This document shows positions 18,468-27,000 of a DNA stretch of 64,000 bases, in pieces; the stretch's first letter is position 1, and each line of letters starts with the position of its first letter. The notes beneath the pieces were generated by a model, which saw only the letters and a list, made by a program, of their open reading frames with translations, did no database searches and was not told the origin of the DNA. Where the stretch lies: positions 1 to 64,000 of the forward strand of contig CAYJDA010000007.1 of NCBI GenBank assembly GCA_964368815.1, written 5' to 3'. The position numbers were made by a program, and so were the translations under genes. This stretch comes from CAYJBH01 sp964368815. GTDB lineage: Bacteria > Bacillota > Clostridia > Oscillospirales > Ruminococcaceae.

Positions 18468-18510
18468 TTTAAATGCGGTCCACCAATCAAGTAGGTGGAC
18501 CGCATTTAAA
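18468..18510 (-). terminator. Perfect 17-bp hairpin after the ABC ATPase gene
   Basis: Arms 18468-18484 and 18494-18510 are perfect 17-bp inverted repeats (core AAATGCGGTCCACC) with a 9-nt loop. On the minus strand the right arm ends in TTTAAATATATA, a poor T tract, and a strong ribosome site for the next gene follows. It may be a leaky terminator or an mRNA-stabilising structure that sets the ratio of the ATPase to the small protein. Confidence 0.6.
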
Positions 18511-18518
18511 GAAAATTC

Positions 18519-19625
18519 TTAGTTAAGAATAACTTTTTCTGTTTCGATATCGAACAGGTGTAGCTTATTCATGTTAAATGCAATTTTAATGGTGTCGCCG
18601 GTATGGCTTGTTGTGTGTGGGTCTACACGAGCAATCATCTTGTTGCCGCTGTAGTCGATGTAAAGATAAACTTCACTACCCATCAACTCGCTAACCTCAA
18701 CCTTTGCAGATAAGGTGTTGCCGTATTTGGAGATGTCTTCTGCATCGTCGGAGATATCTTCAGGACGAATACCAAACTTAACTGTTTTGCCAACATATGC
18801 ATCAAGTGCTGCATCTGCCTTAGCAGCAGGAATTGTAACCTTGTCGTCAGCGATTGTAAGGGTGTAGGTGCTTCCGTCTTTACCAAGTGTAGCGTCTACA
18901 AAGTTCATCTGTGGGCTACCGATAAATCCGGCAACGAACATGTTGCAAGGAGTATCGTATAGGTTCTGAGGAGTGTCAACCTGCTGAATGTAACCGTCTT
19001 TCATAACAACAATGCGGTCACCCATGGTCATAGCTTCTGTCTGGTCATGTGTAACATATACGAATGTTGTTCCCAGTCTCTGGTGAAGCTTAATGATCTC
19101 GGTTCTCATAGCTGTACGTAGTTTTGCGTCAAGGTTTGAGAGCGGCTCATCAAGAAGGAAAACGGCAGGGTTACGAACCATAGCACGTCCGAGAGCAACA
19201 CGCTGACGCTGTCCACCGGAAAGAGCTTTAGGTTTACGATCGAGTAGATGCTCGATATCAAGAATCTTTGCAGCTTCACGAACGCGTTGCTCGATTTCTG
19301 CCTTAGGTGTTTTACGAAGCTCAAGACCGAAAGCCATGTTTTTGTAAACTGTCATATGAGGATAAAGAGCGTAGTTCTGGAAAACCATCGCGATATCTCT
19401 ATCTTTCGGTGCTACGTCATTTACAAGACGGTCGCCGATGTAAAGCTCACCTGCGGTAATCTCTTCGAGACCTGCGATCATACGTAATGTTGTGGATTTA
19501 CCACATCCGGAAGGTCCAACAAGAATGATAAATTCCTTGTCGGCAATTTCCATGCAAAAATCGGAAACAGCTACAACGTTTCCGGCGTAGGTTTTGTTAA
19601 TGTTTTTTAATGAAATGCTTGCCAT
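18519..19625 (-). CDS. Carbohydrate ABC importer ATPase, MsmX/UgpC type
   Basis: A 368-residue ATPase with Walker A GPSGCGKST, Q loop MVFQNYALYPH, signature LSGGQRQRVALGRAM, Walker B with DEPLSNLD, the switch His in VTHDQTEAMT, and a C-terminal TOBE/MalK-type regulatory domain (about 240-368). It stands alone with no permease genes beside it. In Firmicutes such single ATPases (MsmX, UgpC, MsmK) power several CUT1 importers that lack their own ATPase, as the importer at 11.4-14.6 kb does. AAGGAG precedes the ATG. The gene is divergent from an AraC-type regulator whose putative operator overlaps both promoters. Confidence 0.93.
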   Translation of the reverse strand: MASISLKNINKTYAGNVVAVSDFCMEIADKEFIILVGPSGCGKSTTLRMIAGLEEITAGELYIGDRLVNDVAPKDRDIAMVFQNYALYPHMTVYKNMAFGLELRKTPKAEIEQRVREAAKILDIEHLLDRKPKALSGGQRQRVALGRAMVRNPAVFLLDEPLSNLDAKLRTAMRTEIIKLHQRLGTTFVYVTHDQTEAMTMGDRIVVMKDGYIQQVDTPQNLYDTPCNMFVAGFIGSPQMNFVDATLGKDGSTYTLTIADDKVTIPAAKADAALDAYVGKTVKFGIRPEDISDDAEDISKYGNTLSAKVEVSELMGSEVYLYIDYSGNKMIARVDPHTTSHTGDTIKIAFNMNKLHLFDIETEKVILN

Positions 19626-19678
19626 AAGAATTCTCCTTTAAATTTTGTTAGCTGTGCTTTAGCTATGATTTAATTTTA

Positions 19679-19748
19679 TACCATAATAATAAAAAATCAA
19701 TGGTAAAATATTGACATTGCAGTCTTTTTTATGGTAATATATTGACAT
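19679..19748. promoter_or_regulatory. Divergent ugpC/araC control region with 18-bp direct repeats
   Basis: Two near-identical 18-mers, ATGGTAAAATATTGACAT (19700-19717) and ATGGTAATATATTGACAT (19731-19748), lie 31 bp apart, with an inverted TACCAT at 19679-19684. TTGACA of the first copy (19711-19716), an 18-bp spacer and TAATAT of the second (19735-19740) form a promoter for the AraC-type gene. On the other strand TATAAA (19680-19675) is a -10 for the ATPase gene with a weak -35. The spacing of half-sites suits a dimeric AraC regulator. Confidence 0.6.
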
Positions 19749-20127
19749 GAATAAAGAAATGATGGAAATTGCAAGGCAAGAGATAGAAGAAAACTACGGC
19801 ACCGTGTTTGGGGTGGCGGAGCTTTGTGAGCTTGTCGGAGTGTCAAAGGAGCATCTTGTTAGAAGCTTTAAGGAGTGTTACGGGGTAACACCGGGAGCGT
19901 ACTTGACCGAAGTTAGAATTAAGAGGGCGCATGAGCTGGTGGTCTCGACAGGTTATCCTTTAACGCTGATAGCAACTATGTGTGGCTTTAGTAGCGAAAG
20001 CTATTTTGGAAAGGTTTATCGCAAGACTTATGGTGTTTGTGCTAAACACCAAAGAGAAAATTTGGCGAAAAAAACATCGTCGGCGGAAAATGAGCCTAAT
20101 GAGATTGCAGAAATGTTTTATTTATAG
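19747..20127 (+). CDS. AraC-type DNA-binding protein (HTH domain only), possible leaderless mRNA
   Basis: A 126-residue protein that consists almost entirely of an AraC/XylS double helix-turn-helix (about 5-105). The first helix pair is in VAELCELVGVSKEHLVRSFKE and the second in IATMCGFSSESYFGKVYRKTYG (cores given: ELCELVGVSKEHL; MCGFSSESYFGK). There is no sensing domain. No ribosome site precedes the ATG, and the -10 box ends only 6 nt before it, so transcription should start at or beside the ATG. Downstream ATGs (19759, 19762) also lack a ribosome site. It may regulate itself and the divergent ABC ATPase. Confidence 0.85.
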   Translation: MNKEMMEIARQEIEENYGTVFGVAELCELVGVSKEHLVRSFKECYGVTPGAYLTEVRIKRAHELVVSTGYPLTLIATMCGFSSESYFGKVYRKTYGVCAKHQRENLAKKTSSAENEPNEIAEMFYL

Positions 20128-20147
20128 TATAATATAAAGGATAAACT

Positions 20148-20651
20148 ATGATTTTACGACCGAATTTTTACCTAAAGTCCTTTTGTGGCATATCAAATGA
20201 GTTTTTAAAAAGTAATAACATTAAGGGTTTATTACTTGATATCGACAACACACTTTGTGAACACGACAATCCCAACCCGCTGATGAATGTAGTCCAAAAG
20301 CTTGAAGAGCTGCAAAATGCCGGCATTAAATGCTGCCTTGTTTCTAACAACCAAAAACCAAGGGTGGAAATGTTTGGCCGGTTGGTACAGCTACCATATA
20401 TATATAATAGCAAAAAGCCGCTATCTGTCGGAATAAATAAAGCATTGGATGTTATAGAATTATCCGCAAAGGAATGCGCCATGGTTGGTGATCAACTCTT
20501 CACCGATATAGCCGGCGGAAATATTGCGGGGCTGACTACAATTTTAGTAGCGCCGGCATCAACAAACGAGATAAAGAGCATAGCCTTTAAAAGAAGGATA
20601 GAAAAATATTTTTTAACCGGATTTGAAAAAAGAGGTTTAAAGAAACAATAG
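20148..20651 (+). CDS. YqeG family HAD-IIIA phosphatase
   Basis: A 167-residue HAD-superfamily phosphatase. The nucleophile motif is LLLDIDNTLCEHD (DxDxT), the motif II region is CLVSNNQ, and motif III-IV is CAMVGDQLFTDIAGG. AAGGA precedes the ATG. The family is common in Firmicutes beside shikimate or ribosome-assembly genes; the substrate is not established here. It opens a run of closely spaced rightward genes up to glyS. Confidence 0.88.
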   Translation: MILRPNFYLKSFCGISNEFLKSNNIKGLLLDIDNTLCEHDNPNPLMNVVQKLEELQNAGIKCCLVSNNQKPRVEMFGRLVQLPYIYNSKKPLSVGINKALDVIELSAKECAMVGDQLFTDIAGGNIAGLTTILVAPASTNEIKSIAFKRRIEKYFLTGFEKRGLKKQ

Positions 20652-20663
20652 AAAGGAGTTGCA

Positions 20664-21515
20664 TTGTCAGCTATTTTCGGACCGGCAGGTAGGGCAGAAA
20701 GCTTTACTTCGCTCGGGTATAAAAAATCAGAACAGATACCACAATATCTATCTGAATTTGGCCTTACTGCATTTGAGTATCAGTGCGGACTTGGAGTTAG
20801 GGTTAGCGAAAAACAAGCAACCCCACTAAAAGAAAAGGCAAAGGAACACGGCATATCTATATCGCTACATGCACCCTACTATATATCAATGAGCGGATTG
20901 GAGGAGGAAAAACGCCTCGGCAGTTTGCGATATTTTAAGGAGAGTGGGCAGGCGATTAAACTTCTTGGCGGCAACAGAATTATTTTTCACAGCGGAAGCT
21001 GTGGCAAGCAGAGCCGAGAGGACGCACTAAGTCTTGCGGTAGACACCATGCATCGAGTAATAGAGATGATGGATTCTGAGGGACTTTCCGATATTATTAT
21101 GTGTCCCGAAACTATGGGCAAGATAAATCAGTTGGGCGATCTTAATGAGGTTTTAACCCTGTGTAAACTGGATAAAAGAATATATCCCTGCATCGATTTT
21201 GGTCATCTTAATGCAAGAACGCTTGGAGGCATAAAAACAAAGGATGATTACCGAAGAATTATTGAGGAGATTGCGCAAGCCTTGCCGGACGATAGGGCGA
21301 AAAACTTTCATGTACATTTTTCCAAGATAGAGTATACAAAGGGCGGAGAAAAACAGCATCTAACCTTTACGGACGATATATTTGGGCCGGACTACCAACC
21401 GCTTATCGAGTTGTTTTCTGAGTACAAGCTATCACCCGTCGTAATATGTGAGAGCGACGGAACCCAAACCGAAGATGCCGCAACCATGCAAAAATATTAT
21501 AAGGAATTAAGATAA
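20664..21515 (+). CDS. Endonuclease IV-like TIM-barrel protein (AP endonuclease family 2)
   Basis: A 283-residue protein resembling Nfo/xylose-isomerase-like TIM barrels. Metal-ligand-like segments include ISLHAPYYISM, IIFHSGSCG, CPETMGK, CIDFGHLNA and FHVHFSK. Endonuclease IV cleaves at abasic sites in DNA using a zinc cluster, and these ligands mostly seem present. It starts with TTG behind GAAAGGAG. Its last base overlaps the ATG of the peptidase gene. Confidence 0.82.
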   Translation: MSAIFGPAGRAESFTSLGYKKSEQIPQYLSEFGLTAFEYQCGLGVRVSEKQATPLKEKAKEHGISISLHAPYYISMSGLEEEKRLGSLRYFKESGQAIKLLGGNRIIFHSGSCGKQSREDALSLAVDTMHRVIEMMDSEGLSDIIMCPETMGKINQLGDLNEVLTLCKLDKRIYPCIDFGHLNARTLGGIKTKDDYRRIIEEIAQALPDDRAKNFHVHFSKIEYTKGGEKQHLTFTDDIFGPDYQPLIELFSEYKLSPVVICESDGTQTEDAATMQKYYKELR

Positions 21516-22579
21516 TGACAAGAATAGACAATTTTAGAAAAGCATTACCTGAAAATTTCGGAGCTGTTTTAATACTTAATGCCTCCAACCGCTTTTACAT
21601 TACCGGATTTCGTTCGTCGGCAGGTCTTGCAGTAATAACTGAAAATGAAGCCTTTTTTTACACCGATTCGCGTTATATTGAGATGGCAAAACGTACCATT
21701 AAAGGTTTTGAGGTTAAAGAGTCGGCAAAGGCTGCCGAGGAGGTTGCAAAGCTTCTTCTTGAAAAGGGCATTAAATCCTGCATGATGGAGAATGTTATAA
21801 CCGTAGCCGAGGCCGAGCGGTATAAAAAAGAGTTAAAGGATATAGAGGTTGATCTTTCGTCACAATTAGTTAATGTTATATTACACTGTCGTGAAATAAA
21901 GGATGAACAGGAAATAGCACTGATAGAAAAGGCGCAGCAGATTGCAGATGATGCCTTTGAGGCTACCCTTAAAGAGATGAAACAGGGCATGACCGAAAGA
22001 GAGGTTATGCTTATACTGGAAGGAAGCATGAGGAGGCTGGGTGCTGAAGATATCGCCTTCGACAGCATTATAGTGTCGGGTGAGAACGGCTCGTTACCAC
22101 ATGGAGTTCCGGGTGAGCGTCGACTACAGTCGGGAGATATGGTAACCATGGATTTTGGAGCAAAATATGGGGGCTACCGTTGTGATATTACAAGAACAAT
22201 AGCCATCGGTGAAATATCACAGGAACAACGTGATATCTATGATATAGTAAAAGCGGCACAGCTCGCGGGAGTTGAGGCGTTAAAGCCGGGGGTTGACTGT
22301 GCATCGATAGATAAAGTATCAAGGGATATAATTACCGAAAAGGGGTTTGGAGAAATGTTCCGACACGGGCTCGGACACAGCCTCGGGATAGATATACATG
22401 AGGACCCACGGCTTGCACCTGCATCTAAGGATACAACAAAGGTGGGGATGGTTTTAACGGTGGAGCCGGGAATATACATACCGGAAAAATACGGCGTTAG
22501 AATAGAAGACAGCTGTGTAGTAACCGAATCGGGTTGCAGGCCGTTATCAAGAATCACCAAGGAACTTATTACCTTATAA
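21515..22579 (+). CDS. Xaa-Pro aminopeptidase (M24B)
   Basis: A 354-residue metallopeptidase that removes N-terminal residues before proline. An N-terminal creatinase-like domain (about 1-125) precedes the pita-bread fold. The dinuclear metal ligands are visible in DFGAKYGGYRCDITRT, GLGHSLGIDIHEDPR, VEPGIYIP and RIEDS. The start codon overlaps the preceding stop (TAATG). In an organism that may use hydroxyproline- or proline-rich peptides such an enzyme is useful, but it is also a housekeeping gene. Confidence 0.92.
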   Translation: MTRIDNFRKALPENFGAVLILNASNRFYITGFRSSAGLAVITENEAFFYTDSRYIEMAKRTIKGFEVKESAKAAEEVAKLLLEKGIKSCMMENVITVAEAERYKKELKDIEVDLSSQLVNVILHCREIKDEQEIALIEKAQQIADDAFEATLKEMKQGMTEREVMLILEGSMRRLGAEDIAFDSIIVSGENGSLPHGVPGERRLQSGDMVTMDFGAKYGGYRCDITRTIAIGEISQEQRDIYDIVKAAQLAGVEALKPGVDCASIDKVSRDIITEKGFGEMFRHGLGHSLGIDIHEDPRLAPASKDTTKVGMVLTVEPGIYIPEKYGVRIEDSCVVTESGCRPLSRITKELITL

Positions 22580-22607
22580 TTCATAATCTACAGGAAAGGA
22601 ACTTATA

Positions 22608-23981
22608 ATGAAAAACACCGACAAGACGATGGAAACTATAATTGCACTTTGCAAGGGCAGAGGGTTTGTTTTTTCCGGTAGCGAAATATATGGTGGGCTT
22701 GCCAATACCTGGGACTATGGACCACTTGGTAGCGAGTTTAAAAGCAATGTTAAAAAGGCATGGCATCGTAAGTTTGTTCAGCAAAATCCTTATAATGTGG
22801 GGCTTGATGCCGCAATATTAATGAATCCAAAAGTATGGGTGGCTTCGGGACATGTAGGTGGATTTTCCGATCCGCTTATGGACTGCCGTAGCTGCAAAAC
22901 CCGTCATCGTGCCGACCAGCTTATCGAGGCTAATGGCGAAAATCCTGCCGGTTGGGACAATGCGCAGATGCAAAGCTATATAACCGAAAAGGGTATAGCC
23001 TGCCCCGACTGCGGCAAGCATGACTTTACCGATATTCGTCAGTTCAACCTAATGTTTAAAACCTTTCAGGGTGTTACCGAAGACAGTAAAAATGAAATAT
23101 TTTTACGTCCCGAAACGGCACAGGGTATCTTTGTAAATTTTGCAAATGTTCAACGTACCACCAGAAAAAAACTACCGTTTGGCGTATGCCAGATAGGTAA
23201 GAGTTTTAGAAACGAGATTACACCGGGTAATTTTACCTTCAGAACCCGTGAATTCGAACAGATGGAGCTGGAATTTTTTATTAAACCCGGCACCAATACG
23301 GAATGGTTTTTATACTGGAAAAACTTTTGCCACAAGTTTTTACTTGACTGCGGCCTAAAGGAAGAAAATGTTCGTCTGCGCGACCATAGCGCCGAGGAGC
23401 TTTCCCACTACTCCACCGCCACAACCGACTTTGAGTTTCTGTTCCCGTTTGGTTGGGGTGAGCTTTGGGGTGTTGCCGACCGTGGAAACTACGACCTATC
23501 CTGCCATGGCGAGGTGAGCGGTAAGCCTATCGAATACTTTGATGAGGAGACAAAGGAACATTATATTCCACACTGTATTGAACCCTCGCTCGGAGTTGAT
23601 CGTTTTGCACTTGCTCTTCTTTGCGATGCATACGATGAGGAGCAGGTTGGCGAAAACGATAAGCGAACAGTTTTAAGACTTCACCCATTCCTTGCGCCGT
23701 TTAAGGCGGCAATTCTTCCACTCTCTAAAAAATTATCACCTCAGGCAAGAGAAATTTTTGAGATGCTATCGGAGGAATTTATGGTGGACTACGATGAGGC
23801 GGGAAGCATTGGTAAGCGTTATCGCCGTCAGGACGAGGTGGGAACACCGGTGTGTATTACGGTAGATTTCGACACCGAAACACAGCAGAGCGTTACCGTT
23901 CGAAATCGTGATACTATGCAGCAGGAAAGAGTAAATATAGCCGACCTAACAAACTATATGAGGGAGCTGATTAAGCTATAA
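22608..23981 (+). CDS. glyS: Glycyl-tRNA synthetase, single-chain type
   Basis: A 457-residue class II synthetase of the homodimeric (eukaryote/archaeal-like) type that charges tRNA-Gly with glycine. The N-terminal GSEIYGGLANTWDYGPLG and the motifs LRPETAQGIFVNF, FRNEITPG and EPSLGVDRFALAL are typical, with a zinc-ribbon-like insert (CRSC ... CPDC) and a C-terminal anticodon domain. AAAGGAAC precedes the ATG. I found no T-box leader upstream; only 28 nt separate it from the peptidase gene. Confidence 0.95.
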   Translation: MKNTDKTMETIIALCKGRGFVFSGSEIYGGLANTWDYGPLGSEFKSNVKKAWHRKFVQQNPYNVGLDAAILMNPKVWVASGHVGGFSDPLMDCRSCKTRHRADQLIEANGENPAGWDNAQMQSYITEKGIACPDCGKHDFTDIRQFNLMFKTFQGVTEDSKNEIFLRPETAQGIFVNFANVQRTTRKKLPFGVCQIGKSFRNEITPGNFTFRTREFEQMELEFFIKPGTNTEWFLYWKNFCHKFLLDCGLKEENVRLRDHSAEELSHYSTATTDFEFLFPFGWGELWGVADRGNYDLSCHGEVSGKPIEYFDEETKEHYIPHCIEPSLGVDRFALALLCDAYDEEQVGENDKRTVLRLHPFLAPFKAAILPLSKKLSPQAREIFEMLSEEFMVDYDEAGSIGKRYRRQDEVGTPVCITVDFDTETQQSVTVRNRDTMQQERVNIADLTNYMRELIKL

Positions 23982-23983
23982 AT

Positions 23984-24060
23984 CTGTAGGTAGCCAAAAC
24001 CTTTGGCTATACCGTTGGATTATTTTGCACTGCACTGCAAACCCCAAACAAGGAGGAAAC
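23984..24060 (+). other. Short gap with a weak hairpin between glyS and the CinA fusion
   Basis: TAGCCAAA pairs with TTTGGCTA (about 23990-24009) around ACC, followed by a T-poor stretch, so at most a weak terminator. A strong AAGGAGG site at 24050-24056 then serves the TTG start at 24061. Confidence 0.45.
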
Positions 24061-27000
24061 TTGAAAGCAGAGATTATTGCGGTTGGAACCGAGCTGTTGC
24101 TTGGCGACATACTTAACACCAATGCCCAGTACCTCTCTAAGGAACTGGCAAAGATGGGTTTTAACGTCTACTATCAAACGGTAGTTGGCGATAATACCGA
24201 GCGCCTTGCCGAGGTTGTTAAGCTGGGCATGACCCGCAGTGACCTCTTAATACTTTGCGGTGGGTTAGGCCCTACTGCCGACGACCTCACCAAGGAAACA
24301 GTCTGTGCAGCTTTTAAAGATCGCCTTGAGATGGATGCCGACGAGCTGAAAAAAATACAAATGTTTTTTGCATCGCTCGGCAAACCCATGACTAAAAACA
24401 ACCAAAAACAGGCACTTTGTCCTGTTTTTGGAGAAAAATTGATAAACGAGATGGGAACAGCTCCGGGTGCCTTGTTTTTTGATAAGGTTACCGATGTTAT
24501 GGCGGCTGTGTTGCCCGGCCCGCCCAAGGAGATGATCTGGGTATTTGAAAATCAACTTCGTCCAAAGCTTGCCAAGTTTCAAAACGGCTGTCTTGTTTCA
24601 AGAACGCTCTGCGTTTACGGCGTAGGCGAGTCCGAGCTGGAACCCAAACTCATGAACTATCTTAACAACGCCAATCCAACCGTTGCTCTGTATGCCAAGG
24701 AGCAGGAGGTTGTTATCAGGGTAACGGCTAAAGGCAACACCGTTAAGGAAGCTACCACACTTGCCACGGGGGCGGAAAACAGAGTGCGTCTGGTTTTGCA
24801 GGAACATGTATATGCACTTGGTGAGAGTTCGCTCGAAAAGGTTGTTGTTGGATTATTAAAGGATAAACTAAAAACTATTGCAACCGCCGAGAGCTGCACC
24901 GGTGGGCTATTGTCTGAAAAAATAACCTCTATTGATGGAGCTTCGGAGGTGTTTTTAAGCGGAGTGTGTAGCTACTCTAACGAGAGTAAAGCGGAAATTC
25001 TCGGTATTAAGAAAAAAATTATTGATAAATACGGTGCTGTCTCAAGCCAGGTTGCCGGTGAGATGGCGAGGGCGGTAAAGGGAAACACCGGTGCCGACAT
25101 CGGAGTGGGTATAACCGGCATTGCAGGGCCCGGAGGGGGCTCTTCGGATAAACCGGTAGGACTTGTTTACATAGCTGTATGTTACGAAAAACTTACCTTT
25201 GTTAAACGTCTTGACCTCGGAAAGGGACGCGGACGAGACTGGGTGCGTATGGGTGCTGTTAAAAATACGCTTGATCTTCTTCGAAGAATACTCTGCGACA
25301 TGGAGCTCTCAAACGTTAGAATTTTTGAGGAAAAGGAAAGAACAGATATTGAACAGCCGATAAAACCAAAAGGATTTTTCTCGGTTAAAAGGGTGATGTT
25401 AACCCTGTTAACACTAATAATTGTAGGTGGACTTGCAGTAGCGGGATACTTTGGATATAATTATCTTCAGCAAAGTGATATCGACCTATCAAGCTTGATG
25501 TTCTGGCAGGAAACTTCAGCTGGATATCATTCGATTAACATAGGGCAGAACGATGAGGGTTACGAAGAGGCGGTGCAGGGGTACTTAGCCGAGCTTGTAG
25601 AAACAAATTCCGATACGGTCGGGTGGCTCGCTGTTGAAGCTACAGACATAGAATTGCCGGTGGTTCGTGGACTCGATAACGTCGAGTACACCTCCACCGG
25701 TTTTGACAAACAGCCGTCTGAAGATGGTACTGTTTTTATGGATTCAAGACTACCACTTGAGGAAGCCGCCACCGTAAACACGGTTGTTTACGGTAGCTCA
25801 CAGCTCTCAGAGCTATTGTTTTTGGAAAACATAGCGAGGGCAGAACAGGTTCAAAGTTTTAGCTACATAACACAGGAGGAGACTCAGCAGTATCAGATTA
25901 TATCGGTTTATTATGATGATACTGTGGAGGGGCTGACGCCGGACGTTTCGGCAATCGGGGGATTTGAAACGCTTCGTTCCCAGATGGAGTTTGTTGTTGG
26001 GGTAAAGGCTCGCTCGTTCTATAACTACCCTGTTAGCACCGACGAGCACGACAGCTTTTTTAGCATAGTTACCCCGAGCGATCTTTCCGCCGGCACAAAC
26101 CTTGTTGTTGTTGGGAAGCTACTCTCTGACGATGAGGAGAGAGAGCACAATGAAATTCAGGAAAACACCTCGGCAATAATGCCGATGGTTTACTATAACC
26201 GTTTTGGCGGTGAACAGCCGGACCCACAAACTACCTTCCTCAACCTTGCAACCGAGCTGGGATCACTCGGAGCTACCGGTAGTTTTGTAGGTGCAATGGG
26301 TGCGGACATTCCGTTGCTCGGAGATATCCCATCAACAGTTCTTCCTTCGGATGAGGATTCCTCAACCGACACAAATGATGATTCGAATGAAGCTGATTCA
26401 GCTGAAGACGATTCCAACGAAGAGGATTCATCCGACTCCGAAGACGATAGCTCGGATGACGATAACAGTGATACGGACGATAACGATGACTCAAATGGCA
26501 GTTCTTCGTCAGCCAGCTCGTCGAGTAGTAGCTCCTCAAGTAGTAGCTCAAGCAGTAGTAGCTCAAGTAGCAGTTCTTCACAAACTACCCCCACTCCAGA
26601 TCCACCGGAGACTCCCGGAGGAAGTTTAACCGTTACCATGAACGGGGTTGTTACTACAGGAAGTACCCTTGATATTATAGCTAGAATAGTTTCGCTCGAA
26701 ATGTCGCCAAGTTGGCACACCGAGGCGTTAAAGGCACAGGCGGTGGCCTCCTATACATGGATACTCTACGAGCAGGCAAGAGGCGTTGCCGCACCATCGG
26801 TTGCGGGACGAGATGTTGCCGACAGTAGGGTTGTAGCGGCTATTACACCGGTTATTAATCAACGGGTACTATATAGCGGTTCGCCGGCATTTACGCCATA
26901 CTTTGCCATATCGGCAGGTAAAACCAACGCTTCACAGGAGGTTTGGGGTGGCAGTTTGCCTTATCTTGTATCGGTGGATAGCTCGGTAGATGTTAACGCT

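Noticed and set aside
21673..22149. 158-codon minus-strand frame
   Set aside because: Antisense shadow of the aminopeptidase gene without start signals.
22580..22607. T-box or glycine riboswitch before glyS
   Set aside because: Only 28 nt between genes; no room for either.
26193..26720. 175-codon minus-strand frame rich in Leu/Ser/Glu
   Set aside because: Shadow of the Ser/Asp linker of the fusion gene; low-complexity DNA stays open in several frames.
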